A DNA stretch of 64,000 nucleotides from UMGS1002 sp964570825. Lineage in GTDB: Bacteria; Bacillota; Clostridia; Oscillospirales; CAG-272. The notes beneath the pieces were generated by a model. The model saw only the letters and a list, made by a program, of their open reading frames with translations, did no database searches and had not been told where the DNA came from. This document shows, in pieces, positions 32,081-40,282 of the stretch. The stretch is from contig CAZMZJ010000001.1 in NCBI GenBank assembly GCA_964570825.1, positions 1 through 64,000 on the forward strand, written 5' to 3'. How positions within the stretch are numbered: the first letter of the stretch is position 1; every line of letters begins with the position of its first letter. The position numbers and the translations under genes are program-made.

Positions 32081-33478
32081 ATGGATAATAAAGAAAAAAC
32101 AATGGATAAAATAGTCGCACTGTGCAAGACCCGCGGCTTCATCTTCCCGGGCTCGGAAATATACGGCGGCCTCGCAAACTCGTGGGATTACGGCCCTCTC
32201 GGCGTCGAGCTGAAAAACAACGTTAAAAAAGCTTGGTGGAAAAAATTTGTACAGGAATGCAAATATAACGTTGGCCTTGACAGCGCCATAATTATGAATC
32301 CCGAAACCTGGGTCGCGTCGGGGCATGTCGGAGGCTTCTCGGATCCTCTTATGGACTGCAAGACCTGCAAAACACGCCACAGGGCAGATAAACTTATTGA
32401 AGAGTATGCTTTCGCAAACAGTCTTCCCGATAACCCCGCCGGCTGGTCAAACGAGAAGATGTTCGCTTACATCAAAGAGAAGGGAATCAAGTGCCCCGCC
32501 TGCGGCTCAAATGATTTTACGGAAATCAGAAAATTCAATCTTATGTTCAAAACTTATCAGGGCGTCACCGAGGATTCAAGCTCGGAGCTTTATCTGCGCC
32601 CAGAAACCGCGCAGGGTATTTTTGTTAACTTCAAAAATATCGCCCGTTCGACAAGAAAGAAGCTGCCGTTCGGCGTCTGCCAGATAGGCAAGTCTTTCAG
32701 AAACGAAATCACTCCCGGCAACTTCACCTTCCGCACCCGCGAGTTCGAACAGATGGAGCTTGAGTTTTTCTGCAAGCCGGGCACAGACCTCGATTGGTTC
32801 AAATACTGGAAGGATTACTGTGAAAAGTTTCTTCTCAACCTCGGCATGACGCGCGAGCATCTGCGCCTGCGCGACCACAGTAAAGAGGAGCTTTGCTTCT
32901 ACTCAAAGGCAACCACAGATTTCGAATTCCTTTTCCCGTTCGGCTGGGGCGAGCTTTGGGGCGTCGCGGACAGAACTGACTACGACCTCTCGCAGCATAT
33001 GAAGCACAGCGGCGAGTCGCTCGAATATTTCGATCCGGATGACAATTCAAAGTATGTTCCGTATGTTATCGAGCCGTCACTCGGCGCTGACCGCGTCGCG
33101 CTGGCGTTCCTCATTGACGCGTATGACGAAGAGGTAATCGACGCCGAAAAGAACGACGTGCGCGTAGTGCTTCATCTGCATCCCTTCCTGTCTCCGGTAA
33201 AGGCGGCAATCCTTCCGCTTTCAAAAAAGCTGTCCGAAAAAGCGGAGGCTATTGCAGACGAGCTTGCAAAGGACTTCATAGTCGAATTTGACGAAACCGG
33301 CTCGATAGGCAAAAGATACCGCCGCCAGGACGAAATCGGCACGCCACTGTGCGTCACATACGACTTCGATTCGGAAAACGACAACTGCGTTACAGTCCGC
33401 GACAGGGATACTATGGAGCAGGTCAGAATCCCGATAGCAGACCTTAAAGCATATATTACCGAAAAGCTTAAATATTGA
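32081..33478 (+). CDS. glyS: Glycyl-tRNA synthetase, single-chain class II
   Basis: Charges tRNA-Gly with glycine. The 465-residue product is the homodimeric type, not the bacterial alpha2-beta2 type: GGLANSWDYGPLGVELKNN near the start, motif 2 SFRNEITPGNFTFRTREFEQME near 220, and motif 3 IEPSLGADRVALAFL. A zinc-like CPACGS lies near 140. AAAGGAG lies 10 bases before ATG 32081. It has its own promoter and terminator. Confidence 0.97.
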   Translation: MDNKEKTMDKIVALCKTRGFIFPGSEIYGGLANSWDYGPLGVELKNNVKKAWWKKFVQECKYNVGLDSAIIMNPETWVASGHVGGFSDPLMDCKTCKTRHRADKLIEEYAFANSLPDNPAGWSNEKMFAYIKEKGIKCPACGSNDFTEIRKFNLMFKTYQGVTEDSSSELYLRPETAQGIFVNFKNIARSTRKKLPFGVCQIGKSFRNEITPGNFTFRTREFEQMELEFFCKPGTDLDWFKYWKDYCEKFLLNLGMTREHLRLRDHSKEELCFYSKATTDFEFLFPFGWGELWGVADRTDYDLSQHMKHSGESLEYFDPDDNSKYVPYVIEPSLGADRVALAFLIDAYDEEVIDAEKNDVRVVLHLHPFLSPVKAAILPLSKKLSEKAEAIADELAKDFIVEFDETGSIGKRYRRQDEIGTPLCVTYDFDSENDNCVTVRDRDTMEQVRIPIADLKAYITEKLKY

Positions 33479-33494
33479 TCACAAAAAAAGAAAA

Positions 33495-33520
33495 CAGCCG
33501 TAAAATACGGCTGCTTTCTT
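33495..33520. terminator. Terminator between glyS and the MutS-like gene
   Basis: CAGCCGTA 33495-33502 pairs with TACGGCTG 33506-33513; T-rich on the plus side and, on the minus side, TTTTCTTTTTTT. Confidence 0.88.
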
Positions 33521-33589
33521 TATATATGATGCTTTGTCCGATAATCAAAAGCCGAGTCGCTCGTAAATCCGCACCTGCATTCCGCCGTT

Positions 33590-35206
33590 TTACGAAAACC
33601 TCTTAGTAATGTTTTCGTATGTCAGGCCGTATTTTTCGGCAATATCGCGTGCGTAGCTTCTGCCGTCGGGCTTTGCCCTGTAAATTTTGAAGGAGCGGCG
33701 CCCCTCGCCTTCGATTCCGGCGACAAGAGTGTCAATATATCCTCCTCCGTCTGCCCGCGCGCGGGCGTTGATTTCGTCAAGACGGGCGGACAGCTCGTGC
33801 AGATGTGTCGCGAAAAGGCAGCGGCAGCCTATGCGGCTGAATGCGGCGAGCACCTCTGAGGCGATGTAAGAGGCCTCATAAGCTCCGGTCGAGGAAAGTG
33901 ATTCGTCAAGCAATACAAGGCTTAAAGGAGTAACCTTGTCAAATATGCCGCGCAGGCGGTCGCATTCTTCGCCGAACATTCCTTTGTCAATCGTATCGTC
34001 GGCGCCGGTTTTGAAATGCGTATAGACCGCGTCAGCGGGACTTATGCGGGCGCTTGCCGCCGGAATGTACATTCCAAGCTGCATCATCGCCTGGGCAAGC
34101 CCTATAGCGCAGGTTATGACCGATTTTCCGCCGCGGTTAGGCCCGGTCAATACATAAATGCGGGAGCGGTCGTCAAATTCTATGTCGTTATCGACGATTT
34201 CACCATCCGTCTTGAGAGCTACTACAGGGTTGTAAAGCCCCTCTGCTATGAAAACACGTTCTTCCGCCTGCGCAATTTCCGGAATCGACAGTTTGCAGCC
34301 GCGGTCTATCAGCTTTTGCTGAAGACTTGCACCTTTGACCAAAAACTCAATTTCCGGCATAAGGTTGAGCAAAAAATCGGTGTTGTCAAGCACATATTCC
34401 TGAACGATTTTTTTCCATGAGCGCAAAGATGATCTGTAGACATCGTTTATCGCCGTGTTGAAGGCAAGGGAAAGCGCCATCTTTTGATTTTCGTTTTGCT
34501 TTTTGCCGAAAGGAACGAGGCTGGCGATACAGGTGTATTCGTCTTCCTTGAAGTTAAGGCGTAGAATTTTTTCAAGAACATCGCCCGAGCGGAACGGCTC
34601 GGGATTTATTGAAAGCACGCCAGCCTCGGACGGGCGAAGCTGCGCGTCAAGATTTACGCCTATCGTCACGCTTTTTATATCGCGGACGCGCGCGGTAAGG
34701 TCGGCAAGCTTTTCGTTGAGTTCCATATAATAATCGCTCTCGGCAAGCTCGATAATCCGGTCTGCAAGCGCGGTGAAGGCGCGGCTCTTTATGTTTTTGC
34801 GCACCTGCGCAAAGCCAGAATGCAGAACCTCTACGCTTGAAATATAAAGCTCGATTTCTGTAAGGCTCGACAGATAAGAGGTCGTTTCTCCGCTGTCCTC
34901 GTCAAGCCGGCGGAGCTCAAGTATGTCCGACAAGATAGGAATGAGCTTGCTGAGCGTTTTGGCGATTATGGGATTTTTTATCATATCGTCAAAAGCCTCC
35001 ATGCGGTAGCGCATGACGGCCGGGTCTGTTGTGAAGTAATCAGATAGGTCGGTGTTTTTAAGATCGAATATTTCAAGCAGTCCGAGTTCGCCCAGAACAA
35101 ACATATTTATTTCGGGAACGTTCGTTCCGCTTAAATGAGCGCGTTTTGCCTCAATATCCGGATAGAGAAGACTGAAATTTGTCAGATCCATTTTTCTGGG
35201 CCGCAC
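33590..35206 (-). CDS. MutS-related ATPase without mismatch-recognition domain
   Basis: The 538-residue product has only the MutS core and ATPase. Walker A is TGPNRGGKSV near 353, Walker B is SLVLLDESLSSTG, and FATHLHELSARL corresponds to the MutS FATHYHEL. The N-terminal 330 residues are helical and lever-like and lack the Phe-x-Glu mismatch domain. There is no Smr domain, so it is not MutS2. Function is unknown; a role in recombination or DNA structure binding is possible. Start GTG 35206 has AAAGGAC at a good 9-base spacing; ATG 35191 lacks a ribosome binding site. Confidence 0.82.
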   Translation of the reverse strand: MRPRKMDLTNFSLLYPDIEAKRAHLSGTNVPEINMFVLGELGLLEIFDLKNTDLSDYFTTDPAVMRYRMEAFDDMIKNPIIAKTLSKLIPILSDILELRRLDEDSGETTSYLSSLTEIELYISSVEVLHSGFAQVRKNIKSRAFTALADRIIELAESDYYMELNEKLADLTARVRDIKSVTIGVNLDAQLRPSEAGVLSINPEPFRSGDVLEKILRLNFKEDEYTCIASLVPFGKKQNENQKMALSLAFNTAINDVYRSSLRSWKKIVQEYVLDNTDFLLNLMPEIEFLVKGASLQQKLIDRGCKLSIPEIAQAEERVFIAEGLYNPVVALKTDGEIVDNDIEFDDRSRIYVLTGPNRGGKSVITCAIGLAQAMMQLGMYIPAASARISPADAVYTHFKTGADDTIDKGMFGEECDRLRGIFDKVTPLSLVLLDESLSSTGAYEASYIASEVLAAFSRIGCRCLFATHLHELSARLDEINARARADGGGYIDTLVAGIEGEGRRSFKIYRAKPDGRSYARDIAEKYGLTYENITKRFS

Positions 35207-35324
35207 CGCCGCGGCGTCCTTTCAATCAATTTATCATTTATGTGCTAATTATATCATAAAACCGGCTGAAAAATATGATTTTCACAAAAATATCAGAAAT
35301 GAATCAAAAAATATTGTTATTTAG

Positions 35325-36347
35325 TCATTCGCCGCCCGACTTTTCTTTATGTACGCCTATTGACGAAAGAGGATTTTTCTCCATCGCTTCCGACATCGCG
35401 GCGTTGCTGACATGAGTGTATATCTGCGTGGTGTTCAGCTGCTCGTGGCCTAATATATCCTTTAGCACGCGAACGTCAACCTCGCCGGACTGATACATCA
35501 GCGTGGCCGCCGTATGCCGCAGCTTGTGGACGGAGAAATGCTTCGATTCAAGTCCTGCGGCTTTTAGGTATTTATATACAAGCCACTGAACCGTTTTGAC
35601 GCTTATCCGCTGATCCCGACCGCTCATAAAAAGGGCTTTGCAGGCGGCGCGCGTGTGCTCGTCGGTCAGACGCCATTTCAGATAATCGGCGAGAGCTTCA
35701 CGGCACGCGGAATTAAGGTAAATAATTCTTTCCTTGCTGCCTTTTCCAATGACGCGAAGAGAGCGCAGCTCGCGGTCAATATCAGACAAATCAATTCCCA
35801 CAAGCTCGGAAACGCGCATCCCGCAGTTAAGGAACAATGTCACAATTGTATAATCTCTCAGAACAGTTTTTGATTCTTTATCGTTTTGTATCGCCCGGAG
35901 TAGCGCAAGAGATTCTTCAAGCGTCAGAAATTTCGGCAGCGTTTTCTTCGGCTTCGGTGATTCGATGTTGGCGGCGGGATTGTCAAACTGCATGTTTTTC
36001 TTGATAGTCATATATTTATACAGCGCCTTGATTGCCGAAAGCTTACGCGCTTTAGCCGCCCACATATTGTGCCTGACGGTGCTTGTATACATCAGAAATT
36101 CGTATATTTCCGGGGTTTTTATAGACTTAAAAAAATCCGCGTCAGCCGAAGATATATCAATTTTGAGAAATTCCTCCGATTCGGGAGAAATGCCTCGGCG
36201 CCGGGCAATTATGAAACGCGAAAATGTGCGCAGGTCGAGCAGGTATTCCTCCGCGGTTTTCTTTGAACAGCCCTGAATTACTATTTTATATGAGGAGAAT
36301 TCATTGAGTATATCAGACAGTTGCGAGCTTCCCAGTGCTTCGGGCAT
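35325..36347 (-). CDS. Tyrosine recombinase, XerC/XerD-type
   Basis: The 340-residue recombinase has an N-terminal SAM-like domain (about 10-120) and a catalytic domain with all active-site residues: Arg in NCGMRVSEL, Lys in KGSKERIIYL, HKLRHTAATLM (HxxR), LGHEQLNTTQ (His) and the nucleophile Tyr in QIYTHVS. This is the chromosomal Xer pattern used in resolving chromosome dimers. No phage or transposon genes are adjacent, so it is more likely a housekeeping Xer than an integrase. ATG 36347 has GGAAGG 8 bases upstream; ATG 36353 is too close to it. Confidence 0.88.
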   Translation of the reverse strand: MPEALGSSQLSDILNEFSSYKIVIQGCSKKTAEEYLLDLRTFSRFIIARRRGISPESEEFLKIDISSADADFFKSIKTPEIYEFLMYTSTVRHNMWAAKARKLSAIKALYKYMTIKKNMQFDNPAANIESPKPKKTLPKFLTLEESLALLRAIQNDKESKTVLRDYTIVTLFLNCGMRVSELVGIDLSDIDRELRSLRVIGKGSKERIIYLNSACREALADYLKWRLTDEHTRAACKALFMSGRDQRISVKTVQWLVYKYLKAAGLESKHFSVHKLRHTAATLMYQSGEVDVRVLKDILGHEQLNTTQIYTHVSNAAMSEAMEKNPLSSIGVHKEKSGGE

Positions 36348-36452
36348 TATCATACCTTCCTAAAAAATCAATATTTTGTATAATCACGGTTTATTATACA
36401 CCGCAAAGCCGGCAGATTGGTTGACAAAATGTAAACTTTTCAAAATACTCTA

Positions 36453-36481
36453 TTGAAAAATGGCGTTATGTAAGATATAAT
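36453..36481 (+). promoter_or_regulatory. Promoter of the membrane protein-HAD pair
   Basis: TTGAAA 36453-36458, 17 bases, perfect TATAAT 36476-36481. A second possible promoter, TTGACA 36421-36426 with AATACT 36444-36449, lies just upstream. Confidence 0.82.
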
Positions 36482-36521
36482 TGTCATTATAAAGATAGCG
36501 GCAAAATTTCCGGAGGCGCAA

Positions 36522-37121
36522 ATGAAAGCTTTTTTCAGGGATTATTCATATTATTCGGTAAAAATGTTCTTGAACCAATTTGCCATCGGACTTTTCGGGC
36601 TGAGCCTTTCGATGGCGTTCGGCTCGGCGGGGAGCAATAACGGCAGGCTCGTATCGAGCATTTGCTCGGTCTTGTTTTATCTGTTCCTGATTTATTACAT
36701 GACATGGGAAGTCGGTTCGAAGGACAGCGTCGGAATAAAAAACGGCAAAATCAAAGAGGTGCCACTGCGCGGCCTTTATATGTCATTGCTTGCAAACTCG
36801 CTGAATTTTCTTCTCGCCCTGCTTTTTGCCGCCGGCGCCAAAATCAGCGGAATTTTCGCCCTTGTCATCGAAGGAATGTACACCGGCATCATGGCGACAG
36901 AATATACGACGGTTATTCAAAACGGAGAGCCGACAGGGCTTCCGCTGAATACCGCATGGTGGGCATACTTCGTCATAATAATTCCGGCGCTTCTGACCGC
37001 GACGGTAAGCTATTACCTCGGAACTAAAAATATCCACTTTACTCCTCTCTTCAACCCGACAAATCCGGAGAAGGAGGAGATTAGGAGAATGAAAAAGCAA
37101 GGGAAAAGGGACAATAAGTAA
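36522..37121 (+). CDS. Hypothetical membrane protein, four helices
   Basis: I do not recognise the 199-residue product. It has about four membrane segments (LNQFAIGLFGLSLSMAF; VSSICSVLFYLFLIYYMTW; LANSLNFLLALLFAAGAKISGIFALVIEG; AYFVIIIPALLTATVSYYLG) and a basic cytoplasmic tail (EEIRRMKKQGKRDNK). The last base of its stop codon is the first base of the next gene's ATG, so the two are coupled. GGAGG precedes ATG 36522. Confidence 0.75.
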   Translation: MKAFFRDYSYYSVKMFLNQFAIGLFGLSLSMAFGSAGSNNGRLVSSICSVLFYLFLIYYMTWEVGSKDSVGIKNGKIKEVPLRGLYMSLLANSLNFLLALLFAAGAKISGIFALVIEGMYTGIMATEYTTVIQNGEPTGLPLNTAWWAYFVIIIPALLTATVSYYLGTKNIHFTPLFNPTNPEKEEIRRMKKQGKRDNK

Positions 37122-37729
37122 TGTACGATTACCTCATCTTTGACTTCGACGGAACGATTTCTGACACATACCCCGTCTTCTCCAAAGCATTGCTTGAGCT
37201 GCTTGCCAGAAAGGGAATAAAGGGCGATTATTATACGGCATACTGCCAGCTGAAAATATCGGTAGGTTACGCTCTTAAACAGTATAATCTCGGCGATGAG
37301 GCAAAAAAAGAGTACGAGAGCATACACCGCGAGCTTGCGCTTGCGGAGCAAAAGGCCTTTCCGGATGCCGAGGATATATTAAGGTATGCGATAAGGCTCG
37401 GCAAAAAAAATTATCTTTATACTCACAGCGGCGATATCGTATACGAGCTGCTCAAAAAAATGGGGATATCCGACTGCTTTGATTTCATTCTCGACAGCAC
37501 TACCTACCAGTTCCCGCGAAAGCCCGCGCCGGACGCTTTGAATTTTCTGACTGAAAAATGCAGAATAAAAAAAGACCGTGCGCTTATGATAGGTGACAGG
37601 GATATTGACGCCGAATCCGCAAAAAACGCCGGCATCGCAAGCTGTCTTTTCGACCCCGAGGGGTATTACCCGGGCTGTGCTGCCGACCATTTCATAAAAT
37701 CTCTTTCGGAATTGAAAAAAATAATATAA
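37121..37729 (+). CDS. HAD-superfamily hydrolase, phosphoglycolate phosphatase-like
   Basis: A subfamily IA phosphatase of 202 residues. The motifs are FDFDGTISDT at 7-16 (nucleophile Asp), YTHSGD (Thr/Ser motif II), PRKPAPD (Lys motif III) and MIGDRDID (motif IV Asp). The helical cap lies between residues 17 and 90. The substrate is unknown. It is co-translated with the upstream membrane protein gene. Confidence 0.88.
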   Translation: MYDYLIFDFDGTISDTYPVFSKALLELLARKGIKGDYYTAYCQLKISVGYALKQYNLGDEAKKEYESIHRELALAEQKAFPDAEDILRYAIRLGKKNYLYTHSGDIVYELLKKMGISDCFDFILDSTTYQFPRKPAPDALNFLTEKCRIKKDRALMIGDRDIDAESAKNAGIASCLFDPEGYYPGCAADHFIKSLSELKKII

Positions 37730-37730
37730 G

Positions 37731-37769
37731 AGCGTCTGCCGGACGTCTTTATGAAATCCGGCAGGCGCT
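37731..37769. terminator. Bidirectional terminator, HAD gene and clpC
   Basis: A 13-base stem with one or two wobble positions (37731-37743 with 37757-37769) between convergent genes, T-rich in both directions. Confidence 0.85.
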
Positions 37770-37781
37770 TCTTATTTATCT

Positions 37782-37809
37782 TTTATCCTTTATCCTTTAA
37801 CCTTTAACC
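37782..37809. repeat. Four tandem heptamers over the clpC stop codon
   Basis: TTTATCC, TTTATCC, TTTAACC, TTTAACC run head to tail; the third unit holds the clpC stop codon (TTA at 37797-37799 on the plus strand). Confidence 0.75.
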
Positions 37810-40238
37810 GTGATTGTCAAATCACCATCTCCGGCGGCGATATTAACCCTGTCGCCGGATTTTATTCTGCCCTCGAGTATCATTGCCGCCAATCTGTCTT
37901 CAACTTCCGTAACGACTGTGCGACGCAGGTTGCGGGCGCCATACTGTATGCTGTATCCTTTGTCGGATATGAATTTTACTGCCGAATCTGAAAAATCAAG
38001 GCTTATTCCAAGGGAATTTGCGCGTTGCGTCACCTCCATAAGGGTAAGCGATGTTATCTTTTGGATATCTTCAGACGTCAGCGGGCGGAATATGATTATT
38101 TCGTCGATCCTGTTTAAGAATTCCGGACGGAATGCTTCGCTGACGGCGCGCATAATCTGCTTTTCGTCATCTTCGGTTCTGACTGCATCGGACGAGACGC
38201 CGAAACCGAGCGATTTTGCGCCGGTTCCGGTTAAAAAACCGATATTTGAGGTCAGGATTATTATCGTGTTTCTAAAATCCGCGCTTCTACCCTGAGAATC
38301 GGTCAGCCTGCCGTTGTCAAGAATCTGAAGAAGTATATTGAATATGTCCGGGTGCGCTTTCTCGATTTCGTCAAACAGAACAACCGAGTACGGGTGACGG
38401 CGCACGCTCTCGGTCAGACGTCCTCCCTCATCGTACCCTATATAACCGGGAGGCGAGCCGATGATCTTCGAGACGCTGTGCTTTTCCATATACTCCGACA
38501 TATCAAGCCGGATAAAATTGTCGCGCCCGTAAATTTCCTCTGACAACGCCCTTGCAAGTTCTGTTTTGCCGACGCCGGTCCTTCCGCAAAAAAGGAACGA
38601 ACCGCCGGGCCGGCGAGGATCCTTGAGACCGCTGCGGCCGCGGCGTATGGCCGCCGATATTTTATCAATGGCTTTATCCTGCCCGATTATTCTTTCCTTC
38701 AGCCTTTTATCAAGATTCATGATGCGAAGGTTTTCGGCTTCATCTGAGCGCGACACGGGTATCCCGGTCCATTGTGTCAGAGTCCGCTCAATGTCCTCCG
38801 CGGTTACGGTAAGCTCGCTTTCGGGCCGGTAGCCTTCCCAAACCTTTTTTTCATCGTCAAAAGTCTTTTTTAATTTGATTTCCTCGTCGCGCAGGAGGGC
38901 GGCTTTTTCAAAATTCTGGGCAATTATCGCCTCTTCCTTTTCGTTCGCAAGAAACTGCAGCCTTTCTTTGGCGGCAGCCAGCGCCGGAGGAGCTGAAAAA
39001 GAGGCTATCCGGCAACCAGAGGCCGCTTCGTCGACAAGATCTATAGCTTTATCCGGCAAAAATCTGTCAGGTATATAGCGCTGCGACAGCGTTACGGCCG
39101 CTTCAATAGCTTCATCTGAAATCGTCAGTTTGTGATGAGCCTCGAATTTGTCACGCAGCCCCATAAGTATGGCTATCGCTTCCTTCTCGGTCGGCTCTCC
39201 TACCATTACCGGCTGAAACCGCCGCTCAAGCGCCGAGTCCTTCTCAATATGCCGACGGTATTCCGCCAGAGTGGTTGCGCCTATCATCTGCAGTTCGCTT
39301 CTTGAAAGCGCAGGCTTTATGATGTTCGCAGCGTCAACCGCGCCTTCGGCAGCACCGGCGCCGATTATCGTGTGTATTTCATCGACAAAGAGTATTATCG
39401 AGTCGTTCTTCCGCACCTCCTCCATAACATTCTTCATTCGCTCCTCAAATTCACCGCGGTATTTTGCGCCGGCTATCATGGCCGGTATGTCGAGCGTTAC
39501 GATGATTTTGTCCCTTAAACTGTCGGGAACTCTCCCGTCGGCGATGCGCTGCGCGAGACCTTCGACCACGGCGGTCTTTCCAACGCCCGGTTCGCCGATA
39601 AGGCAGGGATTGTTCTTTGTTCGTCTTGATAAAATTTGTATGACGCGCATCGTTTCGCGTTCGCGCCCGATTATAGGGTCAAGCTGCCCCGCCTTGGCGA
39701 GCATAGTGAGATTTCGCCCGAAATTTGAAACAGTCGGGGCTCCGGGTACGGAAACGCGAGGCAGGTCCCGGCTTTTCAATTCTTTTATCGTGCTTTTCCC
39801 GGGAACGGTTTCAAGAAAATTTGCAAGCTCCTTTTTCAGCTCGTTCACCGAAACGCCGCAGGCCGCGATTATCCTGATAGCCATGCAGTCCGACTCTGCC
39901 AAAAGCGCGGAAAGAAGATGCTCGGTGCCAATATAGCTCTGTCCGTATTTTAACGACTCTTCGGCGGATGTTTCTATTATGTTCTTGACTTTAGGAGTCA
40001 TATCAGACGGCGACAGCACCGTCGGCACCCCTGTACCGGCCCATTCCGATATTGTCTGGCGGATCTTTTCAAAATCAGCCCCGCGCCCGGAGAGCAGCTT
40101 TGAGGCTATGCTGTCCGGCTCACCGGCAAGGCCTAATAAAAGATGCTCAGAGCCGATGTATGTGTGTCCGAGCTCGCGCGCCGACTGCATGGCACGGTTC
40201 AGAGAATTCTGCGCTTTCTGCGTAAATCTGTTTGCCAT
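37797..40238 (-). CDS. clpC: ATP-dependent Clp protease ATP-binding subunit ClpC
   Basis: An AAA+ unfoldase that feeds proteins to ClpP. The 813-residue product has two N-terminal Clp repeats (FTQKAQNSLNRAMQSARELGHTYIG...LLGL and a second SYIGTEHLLSALL), a first AAA domain (GEPGVGKT, LFVDEIHTIIGAG), a UVR-type segment near 425 (AIIAQNFEKAALLRDEEI) and a second AAA domain (GRTGVGKTELARALSE, VVLFDEIEKAHPD). The usual ctsR, mcsA and mcsB genes are absent and no CtsR operator is seen. It lies 44 bases after the SleC-like gene. GGAGG precedes ATG 40238. Confidence 0.95.
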   Translation of the reverse strand: MANRFTQKAQNSLNRAMQSARELGHTYIGSEHLLLGLAGEPDSIASKLLSGRGADFEKIRQTISEWAGTGVPTVLSPSDMTPKVKNIIETSAEESLKYGQSYIGTEHLLSALLAESDCMAIRIIAACGVSVNELKKELANFLETVPGKSTIKELKSRDLPRVSVPGAPTVSNFGRNLTMLAKAGQLDPIIGRERETMRVIQILSRRTKNNPCLIGEPGVGKTAVVEGLAQRIADGRVPDSLRDKIIVTLDIPAMIAGAKYRGEFEERMKNVMEEVRKNDSIILFVDEIHTIIGAGAAEGAVDAANIIKPALSRSELQMIGATTLAEYRRHIEKDSALERRFQPVMVGEPTEKEAIAILMGLRDKFEAHHKLTISDEAIEAAVTLSQRYIPDRFLPDKAIDLVDEAASGCRIASFSAPPALAAAKERLQFLANEKEEAIIAQNFEKAALLRDEEIKLKKTFDDEKKVWEGYRPESELTVTAEDIERTLTQWTGIPVSRSDEAENLRIMNLDKRLKERIIGQDKAIDKISAAIRRGRSGLKDPRRPGGSFLFCGRTGVGKTELARALSEEIYGRDNFIRLDMSEYMEKHSVSKIIGSPPGYIGYDEGGRLTESVRRHPYSVVLFDEIEKAHPDIFNILLQILDNGRLTDSQGRSADFRNTIIILTSNIGFLTGTGAKSLGFGVSSDAVRTEDDEKQIMRAVSEAFRPEFLNRIDEIIIFRPLTSEDIQKITSLTLMEVTQRANSLGISLDFSDSAVKFISDKGYSIQYGARNLRRTVVTEVEDRLAAMILEGRIKSGDRVNIAAGDGDLTITVKG

Positions 40239-40282
40239 AAGCTATATCCTCCGAATGGTAATATAGCTATTATAAACTTAAC

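Noticed and set aside
33590..35206. MutS2
   Set aside because: MutS2 is about 780 residues with a C-terminal Smr domain; this protein is 538 residues and ends after the ATPase.
35325..36347. Phage or element integrase
   Set aside because: All neighbours are chromosomal-type genes and no att-like repeats flank it; a housekeeping Xer role fits better.
40239..40282. CtsR operator before clpC
   Set aside because: No GGTCAAA-type direct repeat is present in the 44-base gap, and mcsA/mcsB/ctsR are absent.
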